Shown one piece after another: positions 1-8,364 of a stretch of DNA of 64,000 nucleotides (position 1 is the first letter of the stretch; the number at the start of each line of letters is the position of its first letter). This DNA comes from Bryobacter aggregatus MPL3 (GTDB lineage: Bacteria; Acidobacteriota; Terriglobia; Bryobacterales; Bryobacteraceae), in NCBI RefSeq assembly GCF_000702445.1, contig NZ_JNIF01000004.1:620001-684000 (forward strand), in the 5' to 3' direction. A program made the position numbers and the translations under genes. The notes under the pieces are model-generated. The model was not told the origin of the DNA. It did no database searches and saw only the letters and a program-made list of their open reading frames with translations.

Positions 1-1
1 C

Positions 2-982
2 ATCCTGACCGCTGGTTCCGTGGGCCGTCTGGTGGACCCCAACTTTGCCAACCCCTATAACCACCAATGGAATGTTGGTTATGCATGGCAGATCAATGCG
101 AACAACGTATTTGAAGCTGAAGTCATCAAGGTACTCGGCCTTCGCGAAGCGAAGCGCCAGAATATCAACTACCAGCGTCCGGAACTCGGCGCTAGCCGTC
201 CTTACGATGCTGCTTTTGATGCCGCCGGTCTCCCCCGTCTGGGCCAGATCATTGTCGAAAGTTCGATTGGCCGTTCGCGTTATGACGGGCTCAACCTCGC
301 CTATCGCCGCCGCCTGAACAAGCGCTTCTCCGTGAACTCGAATTATGTGTTCTCGAAGGCTGTTGCTTGGGCTGGTGGTCCGGCCGCTTTCGGTAACGTC
401 GCCTCTGACGCTCGCAACATCTTTGCACTGAGCGATTTTGGCCCGGCTCCGAATGACGAACGTCATCGCGCCACCGTGACAGCCATTTTTTCTCTCCCCT
501 GGGGAATCCAGTTGGCTCCTGTCATCGTTGCAGCGACTCCGAAGCCTTACTCGATCAATCAGGGCAGCACCTGGCTCGGTCAGGGTGGCGGCAACGGCAC
601 AAACCGAGCTGTCGTTCCTGTGAACAACCCCACCGACTACCTGTATACGGTGCGTAATGGGATCGCTACCAACTCCGCCGCTCTGCGCGCTGGTGTTGCC
701 AACGGCACTCTCAAGATGGTCGACTATAACACGGTTCGCGGCCAGGAATACTTCCAGGTCGATCTCCGTGTCTCGAAGTTCTTCCAGTTCGGAGAACGGA
801 ATCGCCTCGAGTTCCTTGCTCAGTTCTTCAACCTGACGAACCGGGCAAATTATGGCGCGTCCTTCAACCCGACGATCACCTCGGGTGCAGCTTTCCAGAC
901 CCCCAACGGCTGGTATGCAGGCGCTTCGAACCTGGTTCCGAAGGCCTTTGCTGGCGAGATGGGCGTCCGCTACTCGTTCTAG
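2..982 (+). CDS. TonB-dependent receptor (Oar-like), C-terminal part, 5' truncated by window edge
   Basis: The frame is open from the first bases of the window, so the true start lies upstream and only the last 326 residues are seen. The text alternates short aromatic/polar strands with turns, as in a beta-barrel, and ends in Tyr-Ser-Phe; a terminal Phe is the usual recognition signal for outer-membrane assembly by Bam. Phrases such as FNLTNRANYG, EFLAQFFNLTN and DLRVSKFFQFGERNRLEF are typical of the last strands of the acidobacterial carboxypeptidase-regulatory/TonB family; the complete homologue at 46733-50200 has an analogous end. By family, it would take up a large substrate across the outer membrane with TonB energy, substrate unknown. 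A strong terminator follows directly. The family call is firm; nothing can be said about the plug domain. Confidence 0.85.
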   Translation: MLTAGSVGRLVDPNFANPYNHQWNVGYAWQINANNVFEAEVIKVLGLREAKRQNINYQRPELGASRPYDAAFDAAGLPRLGQIIVESSIGRSRYDGLNLAYRRRLNKRFSVNSNYVFSKAVAWAGGPAAFGNVASDARNIFALSDFGPAPNDERHRATVTAIFSLPWGIQLAPVIVAATPKPYSINQGSTWLGQGGGNGTNRAVVPVNNPTDYLYTVRNGIATNSAALRAGVANGTLKMVDYNTVRGQEYFQVDLRVSKFFQFGERNRLEFLAQFFNLTNRANYGASFNPTITSGAAFQTPNGWYAGASNLVPKAFAGEMGVRYSF

Positions 983-994
983 TTCACTCACAAA

Positions 995-1030
995 CGAAAA
1001 GGCCCGATCCGTACGGATCGGGCCTTTTTT
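995..1030. terminator. Bidirectional rho-independent terminator
   Basis: A 10-bp perfect stem (1001-1010 with 1015-1024) closes a GTAC loop and is flanked by an A-run on the left and six T on the right. It lies between the convergent TonB gene and the DUF1501 gene and can serve both directions. Confidence 0.9.
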
Positions 1031-1043
1031 ATTTCTGCAACAG

Positions 1044-2414
1044 CTAAACGAGAATCCCCTTCACAACCTCTCCGAACACGTCGGTGAGCCGGAAATCTCT
1101 CCCTGCATAACGATGTGTCAGTTTTGTGTGATCCATTCCCGTTGCGTAGAGCATCGTTGCGTGCAGGTCATGAATGGACACTCGATTCTCTACAGCCTTG
1201 AACCCGAAATCATCGGTGGCTCCATAAGCAATCCCACGCCGGAAGCCACCGCCAGCTACCCACATCGTGTAGCCATAAGGATTGTGATCGCGCCCCGTAC
1301 CACTCTCTGAGACGGGCGTCCTGCCAAACTCACCACCCCAGACGACAATGGTTTCATCCAATAAGCCCCGCCGCTTCAAGTCGCGAATCAAGGCTGCCGC
1401 CGCCTGGTCCATGCTCGGACAATTCTTGCGGTAGTTCTCGGGCAGATCCTTATGGTCGTCCCAGTTCCCCAGACCAACATGGACATAGCGTACGCCACGC
1501 TCCACCAGTCTGCGGGCGAGCAAGCAGCCGTTGCCCGAGTTGTTCATCCCATACTCCGTGCGCACCGCCTCTGACTCCTTCCGCACATCGAAGGCGTCCA
1601 TTGCCGCTGACTGCATCCGATAGGCTCCCTCCATCGATTGGATGCGCCCCTCCAGAAATTCATCCTCGCCAAAGCCCTTTGAGAAATCGCGATTCATCGC
1701 CTGCACTGCATCGAGTTGCTTGCGTTGCGCGGCGCTGTCAAGCCACTTGTTCTGCAGATCCGGAATCATCTTCTCCGGCTCGACAGATCCAATCTCAAAG
1801 GGAGTTCCCTGGTGCTCGGCGGGCAGAAAACCGGCGCGTGTTGCCGAACCGCCCAGCCCACCGCCATTTCCAGGCGCGAGCGCAACAAAGGAAGGCAGAT
1901 TCTCATTCTCCGAGCCCAGTCCATAGGACATCCAAGAACCCATCGACGGCCGGTTCAGCAGAATACTGCCGGTGAACCAGAGGCTCAAGGCCGGCGTGTG
2001 CGTCGGGTTGAAGGAGTACATCGACCGGATGACGCAAAGCTCATCGGCGACCGATGCCAACTGGGGAAGGATGTCGCTGATCTCGAGCCCACTCTGCCCA
2101 CGCTTCTTGAACTCAAACGAGGTCGGCAGCAGCCCACCAGTTTGCCGTTCGGTTCGCAAATCGACACTTCCCGGTCTCTGCCCTTGATACTTCAACAGAT
2201 CGGGCTTGGGATCGAACATGTCCACTTGCGAGGGGCCGCCGGTCAGCCAAAGGCTGATGACATGCTTTGCCTTGCCCGGGGTCCGAGGTCCTGTATAGTG
2301 ATGCAAGCTCGCCGCCGCTGCTTCTTCGCGCGCGAAGATTTCGGTCAGTGCGACAGAACCCAAGCCGCCAAACATATGGCGCATCAAGTCGCGCCGTGAT
2401 CGTCGTTGCATCAT
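1044..2414 (-). CDS. DUF1501 domain protein, Tat-exported (partner of PSD1 cytochrome)
   Basis: 456 residues. The N-terminus has a twin-arginine pattern (SRRDLMRHMFGG followed by a short apolar stretch), so export in folded form to the periplasm is likely. The body carries the usual DUF1501 (sulfatase/alkaline-phosphatase-like fold) phrases: WLTGGPSQVDMFDPKPD near residue 55, VWGGEFGRTP, GRDHNPYGYTMW and the C-terminal GRDFRLTDVFGEVV. The start codon overlaps the stop of the upstream PSD1 gene in an ATGA, so the two are translationally coupled. DUF1501 proteins occur next to PSD1/DUF1549/DUF1553 cytochromes in Planctomycetes and Solibacter-type Acidobacteria; the biochemical role is not established. 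A two-codon alternative start (ATGATG) cannot be resolved. Confidence 0.9.
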   Translation of the reverse strand: MMQRRSRRDLMRHMFGGLGSVALTEIFAREEAAAASLHHYTGPRTPGKAKHVISLWLTGGPSQVDMFDPKPDLLKYQGQRPGSVDLRTERQTGGLLPTSFEFKKRGQSGLEISDILPQLASVADELCVIRSMYSFNPTHTPALSLWFTGSILLNRPSMGSWMSYGLGSENENLPSFVALAPGNGGGLGGSATRAGFLPAEHQGTPFEIGSVEPEKMIPDLQNKWLDSAAQRKQLDAVQAMNRDFSKGFGEDEFLEGRIQSMEGAYRMQSAAMDAFDVRKESEAVRTEYGMNNSGNGCLLARRLVERGVRYVHVGLGNWDDHKDLPENYRKNCPSMDQAAAALIRDLKRRGLLDETIVVWGGEFGRTPVSESGTGRDHNPYGYTMWVAGGGFRRGIAYGATDDFGFKAVENRVSIHDLHATMLYATGMDHTKLTHRYAGRDFRLTDVFGEVVKGILV

Positions 2415-4843
2415 GGCCAGAAGATCTCCTCATTGGTTGCCAGCAAAATCTGGGCGTACTGCTCTACGCTGCCACCCTGCAGATAGGTCAAGGCGCGATC
2501 CAATTCTGTTGCGGTTGGCTCGCGGCTCAGAATCTTGCGGAAGAGCGCTTTCAATTGAGCGCTCTGGTCGGTCTCCTTTGCAACGCTGGCCGCTAGCGCT
2601 CCGGCAGCTTCGTGGACAAAGGCGCTATTCAGGACAAACAGTTGTTGCAGGGGGGTGATCGTCAACTCGCGCCCGCCTGCGGTCTGCATCGGGTCCGGAA
2701 AGTCATAATTCTTCAACAGCGGACTCATCCGGCCCCGGCTCACACGCGCGTAGACGGTTCGCCGGAGATTGGTTGCTGCAGAGACATCCTCAGACGGCCC
2801 GTACATCTTCTCGTCCAGCCGTTCGGAACTGCGCAGCAGCGTATCGCGATACGCCTCCACATCGAGCCGTCGCGGATTCATACGCCAAAGGAGTGCGTTG
2901 GTGGGGTCTGCCTGCAATCCGGCCGCACGCGGCTGGCTCGACTGGCGATAGGCCTGTGACATCAGGATCTCCCGATGCAGCCACTTCAGTGACCAGCCAT
3001 GGCGGATGAAATCCGCAGCGAGATTGTCCAACAATTCCGGATGGGTCGGTTTTTCGCCTTGGACACCGAAGTCGCTCGGAGTACCTACCAGCGCCTTGCC
3101 GAAGTGCCAACCCCAGACGCGATTCACAATGATACGCGCCGCCAGTGGTGCCGAGTCGGTGAAGATCTTTTCGGCGAGTTCCAGTCGTCCCGATCCATTC
3201 TTGAAGTTCGGATCGCTTTGGGCCAGAACCGCCGGAAAGTGCCGGGGCACCACCTCGCCAGGGCTGGCGTAATTGCCACTGCGCAATACCGGAAAGTCTC
3301 TCGGTTCGCCGGTCTTGTAATGGATGATCGTCACCTGCGGATCGCTGCCATCGATATACTGAGCCGCCTCGAAGACGGCATTCATGAAGGGTTCGGTCGA
3401 AGTCTGGTTTTGACGCCGGGCCCGTGCCGCTGCTGCCGCCGCCGCTGCAGCAGCGGGATCGGCCGGCGCTCCGGCCGGCGGACGAGGAGCAAAGTTCCAA
3501 TACCTTTCGAGATTCTGCACGAGCTTGGGATACTTCTCCTGGTAGCTGAGCGCTTCGGTTTTCAGCTGCTCAATCTCCAGCTTCCACTTGGCGACGCGCT
3601 CCTCGGAGCCCACTACTGTTGAGGCTTCTCCGGTCAACAGATTGGCGAGATAGCGCAAATCAAAGAGCCGGTTCTGCAGCCAGGCAAAGCGTTGCTCGAC
3701 CTCGGGGGGCACCTCAAAGAGCGGGCGCTGGGCTCGCATGGTCGAAGCAAAGACACCCACCAGGCCGTAATAGTCCTTGGTCGGGATCGGATCGAATTTG
3801 TGATCGTGGCAGCGGGCGCAAGCGACGGTCATTCCTAAGAGGCCGCGTGATACGGCATCCACACGTTCATCGAGATCGTCGCTGAAAAAGCCGCCGATCA
3901 CTTGTTCCGACAAGCGAAGATCCTTATGGTAAACCGGCGCGGCTCCCAGATAACCGAGGGCCCGCAGGTCTTCGCGAGGCGTTCCGGGAATCAAATCTGC
4001 TGCCAGCTGCAGCTTCACAAACTTGTCATAGGGAACGTCTTTGTTGATCGCGTCGATGATCCAATCCCGATAGCGCCAGGCATAGGGATAGCCGGGATTG
4101 GTTGCCTCGCCGGTCGGATTGTCTTCGCCGAAACGGGCGACGTCCATCCAGTGGCGGCCCCACTGTTCTCCATAGCGGGGAGAGGCGAGCAATTGGTCGA
4201 TGAGCCGCGTGTAGGCATCAGGCTTTGTGTCGGCGGCAAAGGCTTCTACTTCCTCATAGCTCGGTTTATAGCCGACGAGATCGACATAGACGCGGCGCAC
4301 GAGGGTTCGCGCGTCGCTTGGGGGAGAGAAGCCGAGACCCTTGGCTTGCAGCTTGGCGAGCAGGAAGGCGTCGATCGAGTTCTGTGACGTCGTCTGCAGG
4401 GGCTGGAAGGCCCACCACTTCTTGCCATCCTCGACGGACATTCCCTTCAGTGCGGCGGTGGCGCCGGCGATTTCGGCTCGCGGATCGACGGCGCCCGCGG
4501 CAATCCACTGCCGGAAGTCGGCGAGCACTGCCTCCGGCAGCTTGCCGGAAGGCGGCATCTGCAGGTGGGTGTCGGTATAAGACAGCGCTTTGAGCAGCAA
4601 GCTCTCGTCCGGTTTGCCGACTACCAGGCCGGGACCAGAGGCTCCGCCGCTGCGGATTCCAGCCTTAGTATCGGCACGGAACGAACCCATGGGCGATTTA
4701 AGCTTCGAGGAGTGGCAGCCATAGCATTTACTGGCAAGCACAGGGCGAATTTTTGATTCAAAAAAGGCGAGATCGGAGTCTTGTGCTGCCAATGGCGCGC
4801 AGATCGCCAAGCTAAGCCAAGGGAACAGCAGGCGTCGATTCAT
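2411..4843 (-). CDS. PSD1-type cytochrome c domain protein with DUF1549 and DUF1553
   Basis: 810 residues. There is a signal peptide of about 20 residues ending in ALAAQ-type sequence, then a planctomycete-type cytochrome c domain with CYGCH at residues 40-44, a DUF1549 region (about 150-370) holding a second haem-like motif CARCHDHKFDPIPT at 342, and a DUF1553 region from about 540 (GTPSDFGVQGEKPTHPELL, then MNPRRLDVEAYRDTLL). A run of ten alanines near residue 465 is a low-complexity linker. Both motifs are the normal ones for the family, suggesting a periplasmic multihaem protein; substrate and redox partner are unknown. The downstream DUF1501 gene overlaps by 4 bp. The start is chosen for a GAGGAG ribosome site five bases upstream; the same start lies in an inverted repeat described separately. 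Confidence 0.92.
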   Translation of the reverse strand: MNRRLLFPWLSLAICAPLAAQDSDLAFFESKIRPVLASKCYGCHSSKLKSPMGSFRADTKAGIRSGGASGPGLVVGKPDESLLLKALSYTDTHLQMPPSGKLPEAVLADFRQWIAAGAVDPRAEIAGATAALKGMSVEDGKKWWAFQPLQTTSQNSIDAFLLAKLQAKGLGFSPPSDARTLVRRVYVDLVGYKPSYEEVEAFAADTKPDAYTRLIDQLLASPRYGEQWGRHWMDVARFGEDNPTGEATNPGYPYAWRYRDWIIDAINKDVPYDKFVKLQLAADLIPGTPREDLRALGYLGAAPVYHKDLRLSEQVIGGFFSDDLDERVDAVSRGLLGMTVACARCHDHKFDPIPTKDYYGLVGVFASTMRAQRPLFEVPPEVEQRFAWLQNRLFDLRYLANLLTGEASTVVGSEERVAKWKLEIEQLKTEALSYQEKYPKLVQNLERYWNFAPRPPAGAPADPAAAAAAAAAARARRQNQTSTEPFMNAVFEAAQYIDGSDPQVTIIHYKTGEPRDFPVLRSGNYASPGEVVPRHFPAVLAQSDPNFKNGSGRLELAEKIFTDSAPLAARIIVNRVWGWHFGKALVGTPSDFGVQGEKPTHPELLDNLAADFIRHGWSLKWLHREILMSQAYRQSSQPRAAGLQADPTNALLWRMNPRRLDVEAYRDTLLRSSERLDEKMYGPSEDVSAATNLRRTVYARVSRGRMSPLLKNYDFPDPMQTAGGRELTITPLQQLFVLNSAFVHEAAGALAASVAKETDQSAQLKALFRKILSREPTATELDRALTYLQGGSVEQYAQILLATNEEIFWP

Positions 4844-4886
4844 TCAGCTCCTCAAAGTCCCTGTCAGAAAGGGATTTCTGAATGAA
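4839..4886 (-). promoter_or_regulatory. Inverted repeat enclosing the ribosome site and start codon of the PSD1 gene
   Basis: TTCATTCAG in the leader (minus strand, 4886-4878) is the exact reverse complement of CTGAATGAA (4847-4839), which contains the ATG at 4843-4841. The 30-nt loop holds the GAGGAG ribosome site and a smaller TCCCT/AGGGA stem. If folded in mRNA, the start codon is paired. The pairing is seen; a regulatory role is inference. Confidence 0.4.
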
Positions 4887-4925
4887 ATTATATCGATTCG
4901 GTCGGGCGGAAACTACAGATCTCTC

Positions 4926-6347
4926 CTAGAAGGTCGTCCCAGGCTTCTGATGGATCTCTCCGCAGCACTTGCCGAGCGGCAACAGCTTCCCAGGGTTCAA
5001 GCGGCACTCCGGATCAAACAGATTCTTGAAGTCCTTGATCATCTCAAGCGTGTCATCGGAGAATTGCTGCGCCATCAGTTCCATCTTCTCCATGCCGACA
5101 CCATGCTCGCCGGTAATCGAGCCACCTACTGAAATGCAGTAGGCGAGAATCTCATCGCCTGCCAGTTGTGCGGCGCGGAGTTGGCCCGGAATCCGGGCAT
5201 CGAACAAGATGATCGGGTGCATGTTGCCGTCACCCGCGTGGAAGATGTTGGAGATCTTCAATCCATACTTCTCGCCAATGCGATAGATCTCGAGCAGCGT
5301 TTCAGTAATCTTGGTCCGCGGCACCACGCCGTCCTGCACATAGTAGAACGGACTCATCCGGCCCACAGCGCCAAAGGCGTTCTTGCGGCCCTTCCACAGC
5401 AGATCCCGCTCCGTGGCGTCTTTTGCGATTCGGAACTCGCGGCAATGGCAAGCCTCGCAAGCCAGGCGAACCTGCTCCACCTGTTCTTCGACGGCCTCCG
5501 TCAGTCCTTCCATCTCGATCAGCAATACGGCTTGTGCGTCGAGCGGATAACCAGCATGCGTTGCTTCTTCCACCATGCGCAGCATCTCGCCGTCGAGCAT
5601 CTCCACCGCCACCGGCGTGATCGCCCGCGCCGTAATCTCAGACACCGTATTGGCCGCATCCTCGGTGGTGTTATAGATGGCGAGGACGGTCTTGACCAGT
5701 TCCGGCTGGCGCATCAGCCGCAACGTCGCGCCGGTAACCAGCGCCATGGTGCCTTCTGATCCGGTGATGATTCCCGTCAGATCGTAGCCGGGCAGATCCT
5801 GCTCCGGACCACCGGTCTCAAAGGAGGTGCCGTCGGGCATCAATACGTGAAGGCCTAAGACGTGATTCGTGGTGACGCCATAGGCCAACGTGTGGGGCCC
5901 TCCCGCGTTCTCGGCGACATTGCCGCCAATCGTGCAGGCACGCTGCGAACTGGGGTCTGGCGCGAAAAAATAGCCGTCGCGCTGCACGGCCAGCGTTACA
6001 TCGAGATTCACGACACCCGGCTGCACTTGCATGCGCTCATTGGGGAGATCGATCTCTTCGATCTGATTCATGCGCGCAAAACTCACCATCACGCCGCCGT
6101 AGCGGGGGATTACGCCACCGGAGAGTCCGGTGCCGGCGCCGCGGCCGACAAACTGTAGATTCTCTTTGCGGGCCAGGTCTACCACGGCCTTGACCTGCTC
6201 CCGAGTACGCGGAAAGACGACCAGATCGGGCTTGTGCTTGTCGACACCGCCGTCGTACTCATAGAGCGTCAGATCTTCAGCGCGGTCGAGGACGGCGCGG
6301 TCTCCCAGCAGTTGTTTAAAGGAGCTTGCGGATACGGGCAATGACAT
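4926..6347 (-). CDS. glcD: FAD-linked oxidase, glycolate oxidase GlcD-like
   Basis: 473 residues, normal for GlcD/D-lactate dehydrogenase-type flavoproteins. An FAD-binding type 4 (PCMH) domain spans about 40-215, with the FVGRGAGTGLSGG phosphate loop near 80-95 and the GGNVAENAGGPHTLAYG segment near 150. The oxidase C-terminal domain ends with FHAGDGNMHPIILFD, GSITGEHGVGMEKM and LFDPECRLNPGKLLP. By family it oxidises a 2-hydroxy acid such as glycolate or D-lactate to the 2-oxo acid. No GlcE or GlcF (iron-sulfur) subunit gene is adjacent, so a single-subunit enzyme or distant partners must be assumed. Its ATG lies 32 bp inside the end of the upstream TlpA gene, implying coupled translation. 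The substrate cannot be told from sequence. Confidence 0.85.
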   Translation of the reverse strand: MSLPVSASSFKQLLGDRAVLDRAEDLTLYEYDGGVDKHKPDLVVFPRTREQVKAVVDLARKENLQFVGRGAGTGLSGGVIPRYGGVMVSFARMNQIEEIDLPNERMQVQPGVVNLDVTLAVQRDGYFFAPDPSSQRACTIGGNVAENAGGPHTLAYGVTTNHVLGLHVLMPDGTSFETGGPEQDLPGYDLTGIITGSEGTMALVTGATLRLMRQPELVKTVLAIYNTTEDAANTVSEITARAITPVAVEMLDGEMLRMVEEATHAGYPLDAQAVLLIEMEGLTEAVEEQVEQVRLACEACHCREFRIAKDATERDLLWKGRKNAFGAVGRMSPFYYVQDGVVPRTKITETLLEIYRIGEKYGLKISNIFHAGDGNMHPIILFDARIPGQLRAAQLAGDEILAYCISVGGSITGEHGVGMEKMELMAQQFSDDTLEMIKDFKNLFDPECRLNPGKLLPLGKCCGEIHQKPGTTF

Positions 6348-6858
6348 TTGGGTTCATCCAGGCTTCTTCGCCAATCATCTTCTCTACCACTTTGCCGGAC
6401 TTGTCGATGATATAGGTCTCCGGGTATTTGTAGGTGCCATATGACGCGGGGATCAATGCACTCCCGTCGCGATAGGTCTCGAACTGGATGTTTGCATCCT
6501 TCAAGAACTTCTTGTACTTCGCTTCATCGTGGTCGACGGAGATGCCGAGCACGGTCACTCCTTCGGGAGCCATGATCTGCGCAAACCGGTTCAGCGACGG
6601 CATCTCATCGACACACGGCTTGCACCAGGCGGCCCAGAAGTTTAAAACCAGAACTTTGCCTTGGAAGTTGGAGAGGGAGATCGATTTGCCTCGATCGGTG
6701 GTGACGGAGAAGGCGGTCGCCTGATCTCCCTGGTTGACGATCTTCTCGCGCAAGGTGTCCGCGATGATGTAGAACATCACCGCGAGAGTGAGCGCGATAC
6801 CGATCAAATAAATTCGCGATGATGGAGAAGAGGGCGCGGACGCCTTGGCATTTGCCAT
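6316..6858 (-). CDS. TlpA/ResA-like membrane-anchored thioredoxin
   Basis: 180 residues. One N-terminal membrane helix (about 16-36) anchors a periplasmic thioredoxin-fold domain of the AhpC/TSA-Redoxin type. The active site WCKPC places cysteines at 79 and 82, within LVLNFWAAWCKPC. Such proteins reduce disulfides outside the membrane, often apocytochrome c before haem attachment, which would suit the many CxxCH proteins here; that link is inference. The 3' end overlaps glcD by 32 bp. A TAAAAT -10-like box lies 8 nt before the ATG, with a GGGAG in between. Confidence 0.88.
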   Translation of the reverse strand: MANAKASAPSSPSSRIYLIGIALTLAVMFYIIADTLREKIVNQGDQATAFSVTTDRGKSISLSNFQGKVLVLNFWAAWCKPCVDEMPSLNRFAQIMAPEGVTVLGISVDHDEAKYKKFLKDANIQFETYRDGSALIPASYGTYKYPETYIIDKSGKVVEKMIGEEAWMNPNVIARIRKLL

Positions 6859-6866
6859 GTACTCCC

Positions 6867-6872
6867 ATTTTA
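6867..6872 (-). promoter_or_regulatory. Candidate -10 box of the TlpA/glcD unit
   Basis: TAAAAT on the minus strand, 8 nt from the ATG at 6858. This spacing would put the transcript start at or next to the start codon. No convincing -35 is seen. Confidence 0.35.
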
Positions 6873-6917
6873 GGGAATCGCGAGCCGTACGTCGAACATC
6901 TCTTAAATTGGATAAAA

Positions 6918-7328
6918 ATGTTGATCACTCGCCGGGTTGAATTCTCGGCTTCTCATCGTTGCGCTGTCCCCGGTTGGACAGACGAACAGAATCAGGCTGT
7001 CTTTGGCCCCGAGGCGAGCCGTTACAGTCATGGGCATAACTATGTCCTCGAGGTCACGCTGAGCGGGGAAGTGGATCCCGTTACCGGCATGATCGTCGAT
7101 CTGAAGGACGTCAAGGAAGTGTTGCATCGCGAAGTGGTCGATCCGATGGACCATCGCGATCTGAATGCGGAGGTTCCGCCCTTCGACCATATCGTGCCCA
7201 CTCCGGAGAACATTGCGATGGAGATCTGGCGCCGGATCGTGCCTCATTTCTCAACGCCCACCGTGAGCTTGCACGAAGTGCGCCTGTATGAGACAGAGCA
7301 TCTTTATGTGGAGTATCGAGGCGAATGA
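6918..7328 (+). CDS. 6-pyruvoyl-tetrahydropterin synthase homologue with Glu in place of the catalytic Cys (PTPS-III-like)
   Basis: 136 residues from the ATG at 6918, which begins the conserved strand (RRVEFSASHR); longer frames have no family sequence upstream. The zinc ligands His13, His38 and His40 (SASHR, HGHNY) and the family pair Asp78-His79 (MDHRDLN) are present, as is the pterin-anchoring Glu125 (YETEH). The position of the catalytic Cys, six residues before HGH, is Glu32. In PTPS-III proteins the Cys-to-Glu change goes with conversion of dihydroneopterin triphosphate to 6-hydroxymethyl-dihydropterin, replacing FolB in folate synthesis; assignment here is inference. The stop overlaps the next PTPS gene in an ATGA. 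Confidence 0.85.
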   Translation: MLITRRVEFSASHRCAVPGWTDEQNQAVFGPEASRYSHGHNYVLEVTLSGEVDPVTGMIVDLKDVKEVLHREVVDPMDHRDLNAEVPPFDHIVPTPENIAMEIWRRIVPHFSTPTVSLHEVRLYETEHLYVEYRGE

Positions 7329-7759
7329 CTTTAACCACCCGATATCCGTTTTCAGCCTCGCACCGCTTGCATGCTGCCTCGCTGAGCGAGCGGGAGAACC
7401 AGCAGATCTATGGAAAGTGCAACAATCCCTTTGGGCATGGGCACAATTATTGGATTGAACTCACGGTGCGCGGCGAAGCGGACCCCGTGACGGGGATGAT
7501 CGTGGAGCGTAAGCGCCTCGATCGTTTGATGCATCAGGAAATTCTTCCGCATGTGCAACACCGGGATCTGAATGCAGAATTGAAAGAGCTCAATGGATTG
7601 GTGCCCACCACCGAGAATCTTGCGCTCGTTCTGGCAAAATTGATCGATGCCGGCTGGCCCGCTCATTTTCCAGAGCAATCTGTGCGCTTTGAGCGGATTC
7701 GCATTCACGAGACCAAGAACAATCGATTTGAGATGGAAGCAGATGAAGTTAGGGAATAA
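7325..7759 (+). CDS. 6-pyruvoyl-tetrahydropterin synthase homologue with the catalytic Cys but Gln for Asp
   Basis: 144 residues, starting inside the stop of the preceding homologue (ATGA). It aligns with its neighbour without gaps through the active site: His13, His38 and His40 are the zinc ligands, and [12 protein letters not shown] puts the catalytic Cys at residue 32 as in animal and canonical bacterial PTPS. The triad Asp, however, is Gln78 (HVQHRDLN); His79 and the C-terminal Glu (HETKN) remain. By family it would act on dihydroneopterin triphosphate made by the FolE encoded downstream, giving 6-pyruvoyl-tetrahydropterin or a related product. Whether it is active alone is unclear; a hetero-oligomer with the upstream paralogue is possible. 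Confidence 0.88.
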   Translation: MTLTTRYPFSASHRLHAASLSERENQQIYGKCNNPFGHGHNYWIELTVRGEADPVTGMIVERKRLDRLMHQEILPHVQHRDLNAELKELNGLVPTTENLALVLAKLIDAGWPAHFPEQSVRFERIRIHETKNNRFEMEADEVRE

Positions 7760-7775
7760 CGCGGGAACAGTGGAG

Positions 7776-8354
7776 ATGAAGAAGTCTGAGGAACGAGGTC
7801 CGATCGGGGACATGTATGAGGAGATCCTGAAGGATCTGGGCGAGAATCCAGGCCGGGAAGGTCTGGTGCGGACTCCTCTGCGTGCCGAGAAGGCACTGAA
7901 GTTTCTCACCAGCGGCTACCAGCGGGACATTCACCAGATCGTGAATAACGCGCTGTTCGCTGCCGAGAACGACGACATGGTTCTGGTGAAGGACATCGAA
8001 TTCTACTCGCTGTGTGAGCACCACATGCTGCCCTTTTTCGGGAAGGTGCATGTCGGCTATCTGCCAAACGAGAAGATCATCGGTTTGAGCAAGATTCCTC
8101 GGATTGTCGATGCCTTTGCCCGCCGCCTGCAGGTGCAGGAACGGCTCACACAGCAGATTGCCGAGACGCTGATGGAGATCCTCGAGCCGCGCGGTGTCGC
8201 GGTGGTCAGCGAGGCGCAACATTTCTGTATGATGATGCGGGGTGTGGAGAAACAGTCGAGTTCTACGATCACCTCAGCGATGCTGGGCGAGTTTCGCAAC
8301 AACAAGGCGTCCAAGGACGAATTCCTCGCGCTGATGCGTACGAACTTGCGTTAG
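7776..8354 (+). CDS. folE: GTP cyclohydrolase I
   Basis: 192 residues from ATG 7776, a usual length for FolE. Zinc ligands are visible as Cys80 and His83 ([10 protein letters not shown]) and Cys151 ([10 protein letters not shown]); the family phrases [31 protein letters not shown] and [13 protein letters not shown] are intact. It converts GTP to 7,8-dihydroneopterin triphosphate in the cytoplasm, the substrate of the two PTPS homologues upstream, so the three genes form a pterin operon. In-frame alternatives are ATG 7743 (would overlap the previous gene by 17 bp, with a GGAAG upstream) and GTG 7770; I prefer 7776 because the family sequence starts just after it. Confidence 0.93.
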   Translation: MKKSEERGPIGDMYEEILKDLGENPGREGLVRTPLRAEKALKFLTSGYQRDIHQIVNNALFAAENDDMVLVKDIEFYSLCEHHMLPFFGKVHVGYLPNEKIIGLSKIPRIVDAFARRLQVQERLTQQIAETLMEILEPRGVAVVSEAQHFCMMMRGVEKQSSSTITSAMLGEFRNNKASKDEFLALMRTNLR

Positions 8355-8364
8355 CCTAACCTTG

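Noticed and set aside
3427-3460. GC-rich triplet run as a possible functional repeat
   Set aside because: It encodes a poly-alanine linker in PSD1; ordinary low-complexity coding sequence.
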